NCBI GenBank assembly: GCA_002917075.1
Contig: NTMA01000008.1
Span: 1-64,000 of the forward strand
Direction: 5' to 3'
Length of the DNA: 64,000 nt
Source of the DNA: Hawksworthiomyces lignivorus
Taxonomy: Eukaryota; Ascomycota; Sordariomycetes; Ophiostomatales; Ophiostomataceae
Below are positions 11,037 through 21,669 of the stretch, piece after piece (position 1 is the stretch's first letter; each line of letters begins with the position of its first letter). The position numbers and the translations under genes were made by a program. Under the pieces are notes generated by a model. The model ran no database searches, was not told the origin of the DNA, and saw nothing but the letters and a program-made list of their open reading frames with translations.

Positions 11037-13300
11037 ATGTCTGGTCCTGTGTAAGTGTCTCCAGCTGTTTCTTCCTAGCTATTTTTCTCCCAAAGTGTCG
11101 TTACTGTCCTTTTTTGTTATCTTCTCGCTGCTGCATGCTGCTGGCGTTCGCGCGCTGTTGGAAATTACCCCACCCCCGCACCAGGCAAATACTCTGCTGG
11201 GCACAACGGGAGAAGGAAATTCCTAATAGCAAGCGAGAAAGACAAAATGACAAAAAAAAAAAATTCTGAACACAAAGAGTCATTGAAAAGAGAAAAAGAG
11301 TAAAAAGGCCGAAAAGCCGAAGGAGAAGATGACTAGGAAAAGGACAGAAACGCACCTTTGAGGCAATTTCCTGTTAATCCACTGCTGGCATCATCGCGCT
11401 GCCTGCTTGGAAATCAAGTCCCTCCTTTTTTACCTCCTCTGTTATAGCTTCCCTGAAGCTCTCAATGGCTCACTAAATAAACCCCGTTGCAGCACCCGCC
11501 TGGCGATGCTTGGCGGGGTCCTCAGCACCACCTCTCTTCCCTCATCTTCTTCATCTTCTTTCTCAGCGCGACCCAGTGCGTCCGGTGGTAGTCATGACAT
11601 TGCTAACAGCTCTGGCAGCGCTGATCTCGGCCTTATCGGCCTGGCCGTCATGTAAGTCCATTCCACCCACACCCCCTAGATCTCCGATCCAGCTGCGGCC
11701 ATCGGAGCTATTCTCCCGCCTGGAGGTTGTGGGAGCTCCCCCGGAGCTTCCATTCTCCTCGCTACCGACCCCTGCCGCACCCGCTAACCATTTTCATTCG
11801 ATAGGGGCCAGAACCTGATTCTCAACATGGCTGACCACGGCTTCACCATCTGCGCCTTCAACCGTACTGTGTCCAAGGTTGACCGCTTCCTGGCCAACGA
11901 GGCCAAGGGCAAGTCTATTGTCGGCGCTCACTCTACCGAGGAGTTCGTCTCCAAGCTCAAGAAGCCCCGCCGTGTGATGCTCCTCGTCCAGGCTGGCAAG
12001 GCTGTTGACGACTGGATTGAGACCCTCATCCCCCTCCTGGAGAAGGGTGACATCATCATCGACGGTGGCAACTCCCACTTCCCCGACACCAACCGGAGAG
12101 CTCAGTACCTGGCTGCCAAGGGCTTCCGCTTCGTCGGCTCTGGTGTGTCTGGTGGTGAGGAAGGTGCCCGCTACGGCCCCTCTCTGATGCCCGGTGGCCA
12201 GGAGGAGGCATGGCCCTTCATCAAGGACATCTTCCAGGGCATCGCCGCCAAGAGCGACGGCGAGCCCTGCTGTGACTGGGTCGGTGACGAGGGTGCTGGT
12301 CACTACGTCAAGATGGTCCACAACGGTATCGAGTACGGCGACATGCAGCTGATTTCTGAGGTGAGATATCATCGTGTGCTTCCCTTTTCTTGATTTTGTG
12401 AGGTCTAACCTGAACTCTGTCTAGGCCTATGACATCATGAAGCGCGGCCTGGGTCTCTCTAACAAGGAGATCGGTGATGTCTTCACCAAGTGGAACAAGG
12501 GCGTGCTGGACTCGTTCCTGATTGAGATCACTCGTGACATCATGTACTACAACGACGACGATGGCTCCGCCCTGGTTGAGAAGATCCTCGACAAGGCCGG
12601 CCAGAAGGGTACCGGCAAGTGGACTGCCATCAACGCCCTGGACCTGGGCATGCCCGTCACTCTGATCGCCGAGGCTGTTCTGTCTCGCTGCTTGTCGAGC
12701 ATCAAGGACGAGCGTGCCCTGGCTTCCACCAAGCTCGAGTTTGTTGGCCGTTCCACCAAGTTCGACGGCGACAAGGAGCAGGTCCTTGAGGACCTTGAGC
12801 AGGCCCTGTACGCCTCCAAGATCATCTCCTACGCCCAGGGCTTCATGCTCATGCAGGAGGCTGCCAAGGAGTACGGCTGGAAGCTCAACAAGCCTTCCAT
12901 TGCCCTGATGTGGCGTGGCGGCTGCATTATCCGCTCCGTCTTCCTGAAGGACATCACCGCTGCCTACCGCAAGAACAACGACCTCGAGAACCTGCTGTTC
13001 GACGACTTCTTCAACAAGGCCATCCACAAGGCCCAGCCCGGCTGGCGCGACATTGTCTCCAAGGCTGCTCTCCTTGGTATCCCGACCCCGGCCTTCAGCA
13101 CTGCTCTGTCGTGGTTCGACGGCTACCGCACCAAGGACCTGCCCGCCAACCTGCTGCAGGCCCAGCGTGACTACTTCGGTGCCCACACCTTCCGCATCAA
13201 GCCTGAGTTCGCTTCCGACAAGTACCCCGTTGGCAAGGACATCCACGTCAACTGGACTGGCCGTGGTGGCAACGTTTCTGCTTCCACCTACCAGGCATAA
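11037..13300 (+). CDS. gnd: 6-phosphogluconate dehydrogenase, decarboxylating
   Basis: This cytosolic NADP enzyme of the oxidative pentose phosphate pathway converts 6-phosphogluconate to ribulose 5-phosphate and CO2. Exons are 11037-11050, 11619-11651, 11805-12360 and 12425-13300, giving 492 residues, the usual family length. The nucleotide-binding GLIGLAVMG motif lies at residues 9-17. The catalytic segment [15 protein letters not shown] carries the predicted catalytic Lys185 and Glu192. The C-terminal domain includes [18 protein letters not shown] and ends in [17 protein letters not shown]. The first coding exon is only 14 bases and is followed by a 568-base intron, unusually long for this genome. 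A branch-like GCTAAC sits 11 bases before the chosen acceptor; an alternative in-phase acceptor 9 bases upstream would add three residues. Codon use is strongly biased to C-ending codons, as expected for a highly expressed gene. Confidence 0.96.
11051..11618 (+). other. Long first intron of gnd
   Basis: The intron starts GTAAGTGTCT and most likely ends at CTGGCAG, with a GCTAAC branch site 11 bases before the acceptor. At 568 bases it is several times longer than most other introns in this window. It includes A-rich and CT-rich stretches. No separate gene was recognised inside it. Confidence 0.75.
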
Positions 13301-14209
13301 ATGGAGTAAGATATCACAGCGGAAAGCCAACCAATGTAGCCGCTTAGGCTGGATTGGAGGAGAGCCAAGACGGAGATGTCAGCGAAGCCAACCATTGAAG
13401 GAAATAAAATCAGGGTTATTTTGGCGGTAGAAATCGCCAACGATAAAACTAGGTTAGCTACACGTATTGGAAGCGCAAAAATAGCTCCCAGAACGAGACC
13501 GAAGCCGCCGAACCAGATATAAAATTAATTTTTTCTAAAATATCATGCCTTTCATATGTTCTTGTTTATCACGGCTTCATTTTTAAAGTATGCGTATATT
13601 TTGTGAACATGAGATTGCAAATGTATGGTGGAAGCCGCAGAGTAGTATTATGAGGCTCAAGTCCCCTGAGGCAAAAGATTTGTAGCAATTGGCACATCTT
13701 CTGAATCAGTCAGCTGCCTATCACCTTTAAAACGTTAAAATATATATTTCTGCAAAACTTGATGCTTCAGGTATTGGAATTGATTCGCTTGCATTTTGAT
13801 GGCTAAAGCATCTTCAGCATATGAGGAAAACGTTTCCAAACGTAGTATACAAAGCCCCTAATTATAATGGTAATGATAATGATGGCCATACTGCCTCTCA
13901 TTCCCATTTGTCTTCAAAAAGAATGCCCGACCCAAAATACTCGCAGCATCTTAAGAAAACCACCGACGCCGATGTCCGTGCCGGCTAGCTACTGGAACAC
14001 TTTCTCTAACCCTCGCGAACGAGCAAATCCGAAATAACTCCGCTGCTGGCCCATCTCTCCGTTTCCCATTAAGAGGGGGCAATGAAGAATAAAAGAGAAA
14101 AAGAAACAGAATTCCGTAAATATGAGAAGTTGGAGAAGGAACAATAGTTCGAGGCCAATATTTTCAACAGCTCGGGCAGAGGCTGCAGCGGCCAGAGACC
14201 GCATTTCCA
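13301..14209. other. Convergent intergenic region between gnd and cyclin genes
   Basis: About 900 bases of AT-rich sequence lie between two convergent genes. No gene, repeat or structured RNA was recognised. Confidence 0.6.
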
Positions 14210-15813
14210 CTATCCTTCGTCCTCGTTGCCCGACTGTCGTATCCGCTTCTGCGGCGGGGGCTCACTGTACTCTCCTTCCTCCATATCGTCGTCGTCGTTG
14301 CCGTCGGCCGGATCTGCGCTCTTGCGCTTCCTTCCCGGCGACGGCAGATGGCCATTCTGGGCTCCATTCGGCTTGCCGCCGGCGACGCCGTTGGTCGCCT
14401 GGCTCTTCTGCTCCTCCGAAGCCGCGGTCGTCGCCGTCGTCGTCGTCGGCGGCGGCTGGCTCTGGCTCTGCGTCTGGCGGTCGAGCTCCATGGGCGTGAC
14501 GTCACGGCTGGCTCCGCCGCCGCCGGTGCCGCCGGCGCTGCCGCTGTCGAGGTAGCGGCTGCTGTTCAGCTGGGACAGCTCGTGGGGGCGGCGGGTAGTC
14601 TCGAGCTGGAAGACGGGGGAGCCCTGAATGCGGCCGTTCTGCTTCTTAAGCGGGTTCTCGGTGTAGAAGGCGACCATGATGTGGATGGCGCGGGTGATGC
14701 GGCGCTCGTCGGCGCGCAGAAACTGCCACCAGGGGCGGCCCTGGACGTCGTCGAGCTTCTCGCCCGAGGCGACGCTGGCGAAGAAGACGGACGCAGACGC
14801 GATGTCGCTGGCGTCCAGCAGCAGCGGCAGCGTCGTCAGCGCCGAGTCGTTGAGGAAGGTCCAGGCGGCCTCGCGCACCGGCTTGCACCCCAGCTGGCCG
14901 ATCTTGCGCAGCTGCACCCACAGCTGGTCGTAGGGGTTGGCCACCATGAGGTCGAACGTCAGCGTCTCTAGCATCAGCTCCTCGTACGTCAAGATGCAGT
15001 CGCGCCAGCGCCAGTACTCCTTGCTCTGCTCGTCCACGATGAGGTCGTAGTTCTTCTGCGCGATCTTCGCCACGGCGATAATAATGTGCTTCGTCTTAAA
15101 ACAGTTCTCTTCCGTCTTGTTAGCCAAGAAGAGAGCAGTCGCGGCAATTTTCTAGATCGCAAACACCCTCGGTTAGCGTACGGCGCATCAAAGAGAGAAA
15201 ACACCTCCTTCACCTCTCACGTCCTGCGTAGGCTACTCACATAGTGATGAATCCCTCCCCGCTCTTCTACCATGCTGATGCGCATGTAGAAGCGGTGGAA
15301 GAACACGGCGGCCACGTAGAGGGTCATCTGTGGCAGGGAAGCTGGCTGCACGGCGATGCCGGACTGGTAGATGAAGTTGACGCCCTTAGCCCGCCGCTCC
15401 CGCTCCTCGGTCGGTGAGAGGCCATCCAGTACGCTCGGCGTACTCACGAGCTCTTCCTCGGTAAAAAACCACTGGCTCGCAAATGGCGGCAGGTCGGACG
15501 GCTGCTCCTGCTGCGACTTGGCAGGCGTCTTCTGTGGAGAAGCGGACACCGGAGACATCGCGCCCTTCCGTGACCCCGGTCTTGGTGGAGATGTTCTATA
15601 TGAGTGTGTGGGGGGAGAAGGAACGGCTGGCGGCACGTCTCGCCGACGTGTGGAGGAGGGAGATTGTGAAAGGCGATCAGCCGTGGACGGTGGTATTGAG
15701 GGTGCCGGTGCCGGTGCCGGCACTCCTGTGGCTTGTGCTGTTGGTTTTGTCTGAGGAAGAGATGGTGGCTGATAGCCCTCACGGGTGGGCCGATATCTAT
15801 CGAGACTTGCCAT
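14210..15813 (-). CDS. P-TEFb cyclin (Pch1 / cyclin T-like)
   Basis: This encodes a 504-residue cyclin of the Pch1 (fission yeast) / cyclin T type, the expected partner of the Cdk9 kinase that phosphorylates the Pol II C-terminal domain and Spt5 during elongation. Exons on the minus strand are 15813-15241 and 15151-14210, with an 89-base phase-0 intron. The first 110 residues are Pro/Ser-rich. The cyclin fold starts at QWFFTEEEL (residues 115-122) and TPSVLDG, followed by QMTLYVAAVFFHRFYMR and, after the intron, KIAATALFLANKTEE, the hallmark of transcriptional cyclins. The second cyclin box extends to about residue 385. The tail is rich in Ser, Thr, Gln and Gly, with basic clusters GRKRK and PPPQKRIRQ that could be nuclear localisation signals. 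It is divergent from the Pol II subunit gene rpb7. Confidence 0.9.
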
Positions 15814-16980
15814 CGTGGTTCCGTGGTTTGGAGCCGATCTGGCTTCTGGTGGTGAAGAAAAGGTGAGGGTGGCTCTGAAGGCGATTGCGCCTCAGATACA
15901 GAAGCCGTTTATTCTGCCACGATAATCGGTTGGTCGTTTTCGGTGTATCAAAATCTAAAAAAGAGATAAATCTATCGGGGAGAGACAAACAACGATCGAT
16001 CTCTATGTCGCCGCTTTAAGATTGTAGGAAGAAAATCGGATCTGCAGACATGGTTGAGAAGGGAGGCAAATCCGTTCATACCAGCAACAGCATCTTAGTA
16101 TAGCCAAGATCTCGAGCGAGAAGATTGGGCAAGCCTTGGTAATAGTTTGAATCCACCCGGCTTGCTCGACTGTCTGTGGCTAGTGAGTCACGTGACATAC
16201 ATCGTACTGTGGCACACAAAATTTCTCTTTTGCCTGTTGACTTAAGCACAAGCGCGTTCATGCCTGTGGTGCACGGACCATCTTCAGCCGCGTCAGAGAA
16301 GAGGTCAAGCAAAAATGCTTATGGTCCCGTTGCCTCTTCGCCCTTCGACGAGGCAGAGCAACGAACCTCGCTCCTACGACGTACAGCTCTCCTTTGTCTG
16401 CGACTAAGCTAGGGTCTCCTTTAGCACGCGCGTTCTTTCTGTGAAAAAAAAGAACAGAGCTCAACTCGAGGGAAACGGAGATATAAAGTGGCGGTTTGCT
16501 GTTCGGAGTTGTCCCCCCCCCCTTTTAGTCGCATTTGGTCTTCCCTCTCGCCTTCTTTTCGTGGCCACCTCACCTCGTCTGGTCTGACAATATCTACCTT
16601 CTATCTGCCTCTTGGGTCATCAGTGTCTTACCTGCACTTCCTCCTTTCGCCGCTGGACGCTTTTCGCGCTACCTTCACGCCCATAGTCGACAGCTGACGA
16701 AGGCTTTCTTCCGCATACGACAGGTTCCTAGTGAATGCTGTGAGAATTGCGACAAAAGACGACGAATCCATAGATTAAACAAATTTAATAGAGCCTGATC
16801 TTTTCGGAGCTTGCATATTCTCCCTCTTCAGCTAGCTGCTGGCGGTCAGTCGTTGCCGCAGAGCTGTAGGGGACGACGCGGCGCATTCGCGCAGCCTTCG
16901 AGGAAGAGGAACCCATCGGTATCCCATTAAGCTCTCTTCTTTTTTTCCCCCTGATTCCAAGTCACCTCTCGCGATACACA
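15814..16980. other. Divergent promoter region shared by cyclin Pch1-like and rpb7 genes
   Basis: This 1.2 kb region separates two divergent Pol II transcription genes. It contains a perfect palindrome GTCACGTGAC at 16187-16196, a TATAAA at 16482-16487, and a pyrimidine-rich leader from about 16505 to 16690 before the rpb7 start at 16981. No additional gene was recognised. Confidence 0.6.
16187..16196. promoter_or_regulatory. Palindromic E-box GTCACGTGAC
   Basis: This ten-base perfect palindrome contains CACGTG with the GTCAC flanks preferred by Cbf1-type bHLH factors. It lies about 375 bases upstream of the cyclin gene and 785 bases upstream of rpb7, so it could serve both. Binding is inferred only from the motif. 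Confidence 0.45.
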
Positions 16981-17747
16981 ATGTTCTTCCTCCACAACCT
17001 CGAGCGCCGGGTCACTCTGCACCCGTCCTACTTTGGGCGGAATATGCATGAGCTGGTTACGACCAAACTCCTGAAAGACGTCGAAGGAACCTGTGCCGGG
17101 AACTACTACATAATATCTATCATGGACACGTTCGACATCTCGGCTGGCAAAATTCTCCCAGGCAACGGCCTGGCAGAGTTCACCGTAGGCTACCGTGCCG
17201 TCGTGTGGCGGCCGTTCAAAGGCGAGACGGTATGCGCAAGAGCTCTCCCTGCTGGTAGAGCGCAGCGTCTACTGCGCCCATGTGTCACGTACGAAGACCA
17301 GTGAGAAGGCTAACAGAAGATCGTCCCCCATTCAAAGGTTGATGCCGTTGTCTATTCAGTCAACCCGCACGGGTTCTTCGCGCAAGCAGGCCCTCTACGC
17401 TTGTTTGTGTCATCACATGTACGGGCCTCGGTTTGCCGCTGTATCTGACTGAAAGGAATAATCGGCGTTAACTCTGTGGTCAATAGATGATTCCTAGTCA
17501 GATCAAGTACGACCCGAATGCGACGCCGCCGCAGTTTACAGATAATGAGGACTACCGGATCGAGCCCGGCACGCACATCCGTGTCAAGATCATGGGCACG
17601 CGCAGCGAGGTCGGCGAGATGTGGGCAATCGGTACCATAAACGAGGACTACCTTGGGTATGCGTCTTATCTGATATTTTGCTTATGCGCCTCTTGCTTGG
17701 TTTTTGGTCTGCTAACAACATCTGCTCGCAGCCCTCTTGGACCATAA
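16981..17747 (+). CDS. rpb7: RNA polymerase II subunit Rpb7
   Basis: This encodes a 171-residue subunit that forms the Rpb4/Rpb7 stalk of RNA polymerase II, which contacts nascent RNA and is needed for initiation. Exons are 16981-17229, 17338-17418, 17487-17656 and 17732-17747; all phases agree and the length equals that of the yeast protein. The N-terminal half carries MFFLHNLERRVTLHPSYFG and ILPGNGLAEFTVGYRAVVWRP. The OB-fold half carries VNPHGFFAQAGPLRLFVSSH, then KYDPNATPPQFTDNED, and GTHIRVKIMGTRSEVGEMWA. The last coding exon is only 16 bases and adds PLGP after a split Gly codon. Introns are 108, 68 and 75 bases. The gene is divergent from the P-TEFb cyclin gene. Confidence 0.96.
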
Positions 17748-19444
17748 TTGGGGAGCTCTGCCTGAAGCACCGGCTCTGGAAGTAATGGGTCGTGCGGGCA
17801 CCCTTCGCTTCATCGCCTGCATCTGCCGAGTCCAGCTGGCAGCTGCAACATCGAGAGCAGTTATGTAAGTGAGTGAATGAGAAGTGCAGCTGCGGGCCGC
17901 CTGTCGGACCGGGAGCGATGGTCTGTACAATGTGAGAAGCTTGAAGCTTTCTCTACAGTCCTTGCTTCCCAAATCTCAGCCATTGAATACTGCTTGATAT
18001 CAAAAGAAAGATTAAAATATAGATTTGCACCTAAGATTCTTGTGCAAGCAATTCCTACGAAACATCGATAGGTATACTATAGCAGCGAATTATGAGAGCA
18101 AAAGCCTTGGCGTCGTTGGCATCTTTTTAGAATCCGAATAAGACTGAAGTTTATTGCCGGGCACCTTTCAGATAATATTGATGTCGCTCCTTACCATGCG
18201 CACTTTATACAAGCCAGCTTTGTGACCAAGCACCCGCCCATTTTGTCTATAGTGCATGATGTCTATTTTGTGAAAAATACTTCATATCAGCATGGGTTTT
18301 CTCCAGCTAGCCGCCTTTCATAGAAATGCTCTTTCGAGCCACATACAAGTGTGTCAACGATCCTCTAGCTTTATTTTATCATTGTAAAGTCCTGCAACCG
18401 AATTTATGGCCAAAGAAGCGCAACAGAGATGCAGCAGATGAATAGTTGCATCAGCTGATCTGAAATAATGTTCGCTGCTAACAAGATCCCAAAAAATTCC
18501 ATGATCCTCGCTGATTGCCATATTACTCGCCTTAAGCAACTAATATGTCGTCCTACTATACTTCGCAGCAGAGCGGCACAATCTGTTGCTATATTCATTA
18601 ATGCATGAAATCAGCTCTCCTAGTTACCTGATACGATAACGGAGGCTAGACCCGAATCTTATGGCGAAGTTGCACATCTACCGACCTAGCCGGCATACTA
18701 ACCTGGGGTCAGCGAGAGGCAAGCCTAGGCGAAACTATTTATTCACACTCCATTGTATACACGATCCTGCTTTCCAAGGGGGGGGGGGTGCAATAAGCAC
18801 GCATGTCTTCTCGCAACATGCCTTGAAAATATAGGGCTAATAAGAGGAAAGGGGAGAGGGGGAGACAGGAGAGGAGAAGCATCGGAGACGATTGTTTATG
18901 CCAGGGCTAATATACTTGATGCTCCAATAAGCTCTCCGGAGCATTTTCAAAGGGAATATGCAAACGCGATCGAGAAACTCCGAAGATGGCTCTGGATGCA
19001 TGTGGTGCACAGCAAGTCTGCAATTAATCGGCGTCCTCTTTCCATCTTTTCCTTTTGCCAGGCTATATTGGCTGAACTTGGCTTTCATCCCGCCCACACA
19101 TCGTACGCTAGAATTGATATACTGCTTCTGCCCCACGAGAGGGGGGTTGGTGTAGGAAGGGAATAGGAAAGAATTCCAACGAACAAGAAAAACAAGCGCA
19201 GCTCTTCACCCGCGTCCGGCTTCTGCTGTCGGCTGTTTGCTCTCATTTCTCCTTCCCTCTGCTCTCATCAACACTCTTCTAAAAAAAAACCGGGGGCCAT
19301 GGGGATGATGGCCCAGCGTCGCCTAATAGCTTCTCAATTTTATATCGTGTCTACATTGGACGTGTAGTGAAAGACGAGTTGCAGACTATCCATCTCTACG
19401 GCGTCTTCTCCAAGCACCCGCGATCAAGCGTATCATCCCGTGCG
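17748..19444. other. Intergenic region between rpb7 and a membrane protein gene
   Basis: This 1.7 kb stretch is AT-rich in its middle and contains an 11-base G run near 18778. A 99-codon minus-strand ORF at 18837-19136 has no recognisable family and no visible splice partners. The last 250 bases are pyrimidine-rich and probably hold the leader of the next gene. Confidence 0.55.
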
Positions 19445-21178
19445 ATGCCGTCGAGAACGGCACCGCCCAGCGGCGCAGCGGAAACTGCACGGCGAGCGAG
19501 CTGGAGAAATTGGCAGCCGTGTATGAAAGCGGAACATATCCGGCGTTGGCTGCTCGTTGGTGTCGCTATCCTTGAACTACTTGCCATCCTGCTTCTTATA
19601 GTTCTCAATGCTGGGGGTGCGCGGTCTGAGATAGATGAGGTTATGGCCTCAAACACATACTTGCTCGAGGTGAGCGACAGGTAGAAATGACGGCAAGCCA
19701 GAAAAGCCCGTGGTAAATTTTAGGGGGAGATATCGAACTGGCGTGGTTCTCTAACATGACCGCAGTGGACCGACAATATTCAGGTCGACTCGAACGGAGA
19801 GAACCGGACAGAGGCCTATACGATGTATTGGTTTCTCAACGGGCTCGGCCTGCAGAATTCGACAGGCCCCATGCAGATGCTCTCACGAAGTCCCGGATCT
19901 GACTTCCACTGGCGCAAACTGAGCAACGAACTAGACGACTACATGATTCAGCACTTCAACTGCAACAACACGTCGACATACTACAATATCAACAGCACCA
20001 TCAACGCAGGGTCTGGGGGTTCCAGTGACAGCGAGAACACCAACAAGACGCACTGCAAGATCCCCCTACCTTCTGAAGATGATGACCCTCCTTATCCTCT
20101 GCTTAATCAGCCGGCCTTTGGGCGCACGACATTTATTTTGTACATCTTTGATATCGCTATTATAGCGGCGGCCTGGCCGTGGCTTCTCTGGCTCGAGGGA
20201 GACAGACCCTGGCAGAAGTACGGCCGCGTAATTCTCATGTTCACAAAGTCGGCGGCGGCATTCATAAACTTGGCGGCGGCAGGGCTGCTAACAGCTGGAA
20301 TCGGCTATGTTGTTCGCAAAACATCCAGAAAACACCCCGATGGCGGTTCGGATATCTTATCCTCGTCTCCTTACGGCGACCCGCCTCCTATGACCCCCAT
20401 GGCAAATATGGAACAGAGAGCCGACGCTGCAAAAGTCACTATGCCCATCATCAGCGAAGGATTGATTGGCTTCAACATCGTGTGGATTTCTGTGATATGC
20501 CAGCTTCTCGCCTGCGCCTTGTTTGCCATTTCCAACAAGCTCTTATCTTGGGACGCTGAGCTTCAGAGACAGCGTCATGGCAGCAGGTGGCAAGGAAACG
20601 GCACCAGCATGAGTCAGAGACCAGGCTCGCTGCCCATCTATCGGCCCCGTGACAGCAGCAACAGAAGAAGAGGCGAATACGAAGACGACGACGAATATCT
20701 GCCGGCCTATGCAAGAGAAGACCCTCTGGGCAGGCCCCCGACAATAGAGGGATATACCCACAACAATTGTTACAATATTGCCCATAGTCGCTCTGCCACG
20801 ACGATGCGCATCCCGCTATCCGTCGTCGAAAGAGGAGAGGGTGATACTCAGGGTCAATCTTTATATCCTCATGATCTGCCCCAATCTACATCGAACAGTC
20901 CAAGTCCCGAATACCAAGAAATCTCTGGTGTTGAACCAGCCTCGGTCTTGGGCGATAACAGTCTGGCAGGCGAGCACACCCTTCGTGCTTGTGAAGAGAC
21001 AGCGCCGGTCAGCAGTTCCAGCGAATACTCTAGCAGAGATGCTGAAAGCAGCATTATGACAGTTACATCGCGAACATCAACAAGCTCGCTTGTCCAATCG
21101 TCGCTAGCCGATAATTCGGCTTCCTCGCGGTGTTTACCAACACCTCCGCCGAATCATGGGAACCATGAAGGCTTTTGA
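19445..21178 (+). CDS. Four-TM membrane glycoprotein, SUR7/PalI-like topology
   Basis: This predicted 545-residue protein has exons 19445-19669 and 19766-21178, joined in phase 0 (LLE|WTDN). A first membrane helix lies at residues 35-57. A lumenal or extracellular domain of about 140 residues follows, with several N-glycosylation sequons (NST, NNT, NKT) and several Cys. Helices 2-4 lie near 198-217, 230-258 and 307-330. A cytosolic Ser/Thr-rich tail of 210 residues includes an acidic YEDDDEYLPAYARED segment with a PPxY-like stretch. One helix, then a glycosylated loop, then three helices and a long tail is the arrangement of fungal SUR7/PalI-family proteins, but I see no decisive family motif. 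The start is the first ATG after the leader; an alternative start lies at residue 27 of this model. Function is unknown. Confidence 0.7.
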
Positions 21179-21669
21179 AATGATATTATTATGACATGAT
21201 CCTAGGCAATTGGGTAACATATGTGGCGTTCTAGATGGGATTTTCGGTTTGTGTCTTTAGAGTTTCACGGCTTTGATTTAAGACGCTGTCACTAGGCTTG
21301 GTATCATGGCTACTACATTTCTAAGGTCAAGAGTGTAGTTCTAGCAAAAAGGATGTCTCTTTTGTAAGGTACAAAGTAATCTTTCTATTCTATCTGCTCG
21401 CTTTTCCATATATTCTAACATGTATATACGTTCCAGTATTACCATTAGTCAGGAATCTTCAAAAGTGACAGGAACTCAATACGGCGTCGTACCCAACAAC
21501 TGGCAACATCTTGATGTTGGTTTCTAAATGCTGAAGCCAAGTAACGAAGTCTTTTTATATGAAAATGGTTATACAAATGGATTACAATATTGGATAATAC
21601 AAGAAAAAAAAGAAAAGAAAAAAACCCTTTGTTTTGTCCATGATTCCCATCCCTTCCTCGCATTTTATC
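21179..21669. other. Intergenic region, convergent
   Basis: About 490 bases of AT-rich sequence lie between two convergent genes, including an A-rich run near 21600-21625. Nothing else was recognised. Confidence 0.55.

Noticed and set aside
10741..11226. Plus-strand frame of 161 codons rich in Phe, Leu and Ser
   Set aside because: It is made of a pyrimidine-rich promoter/leader tract and overlaps the true first exon of gnd in another frame.
12308..13330. Minus-strand open frame of 340 codons
   Set aside because: It is the antisense of the highly biased gnd coding sequence, where C-ending codons suppress stops on the other strand.
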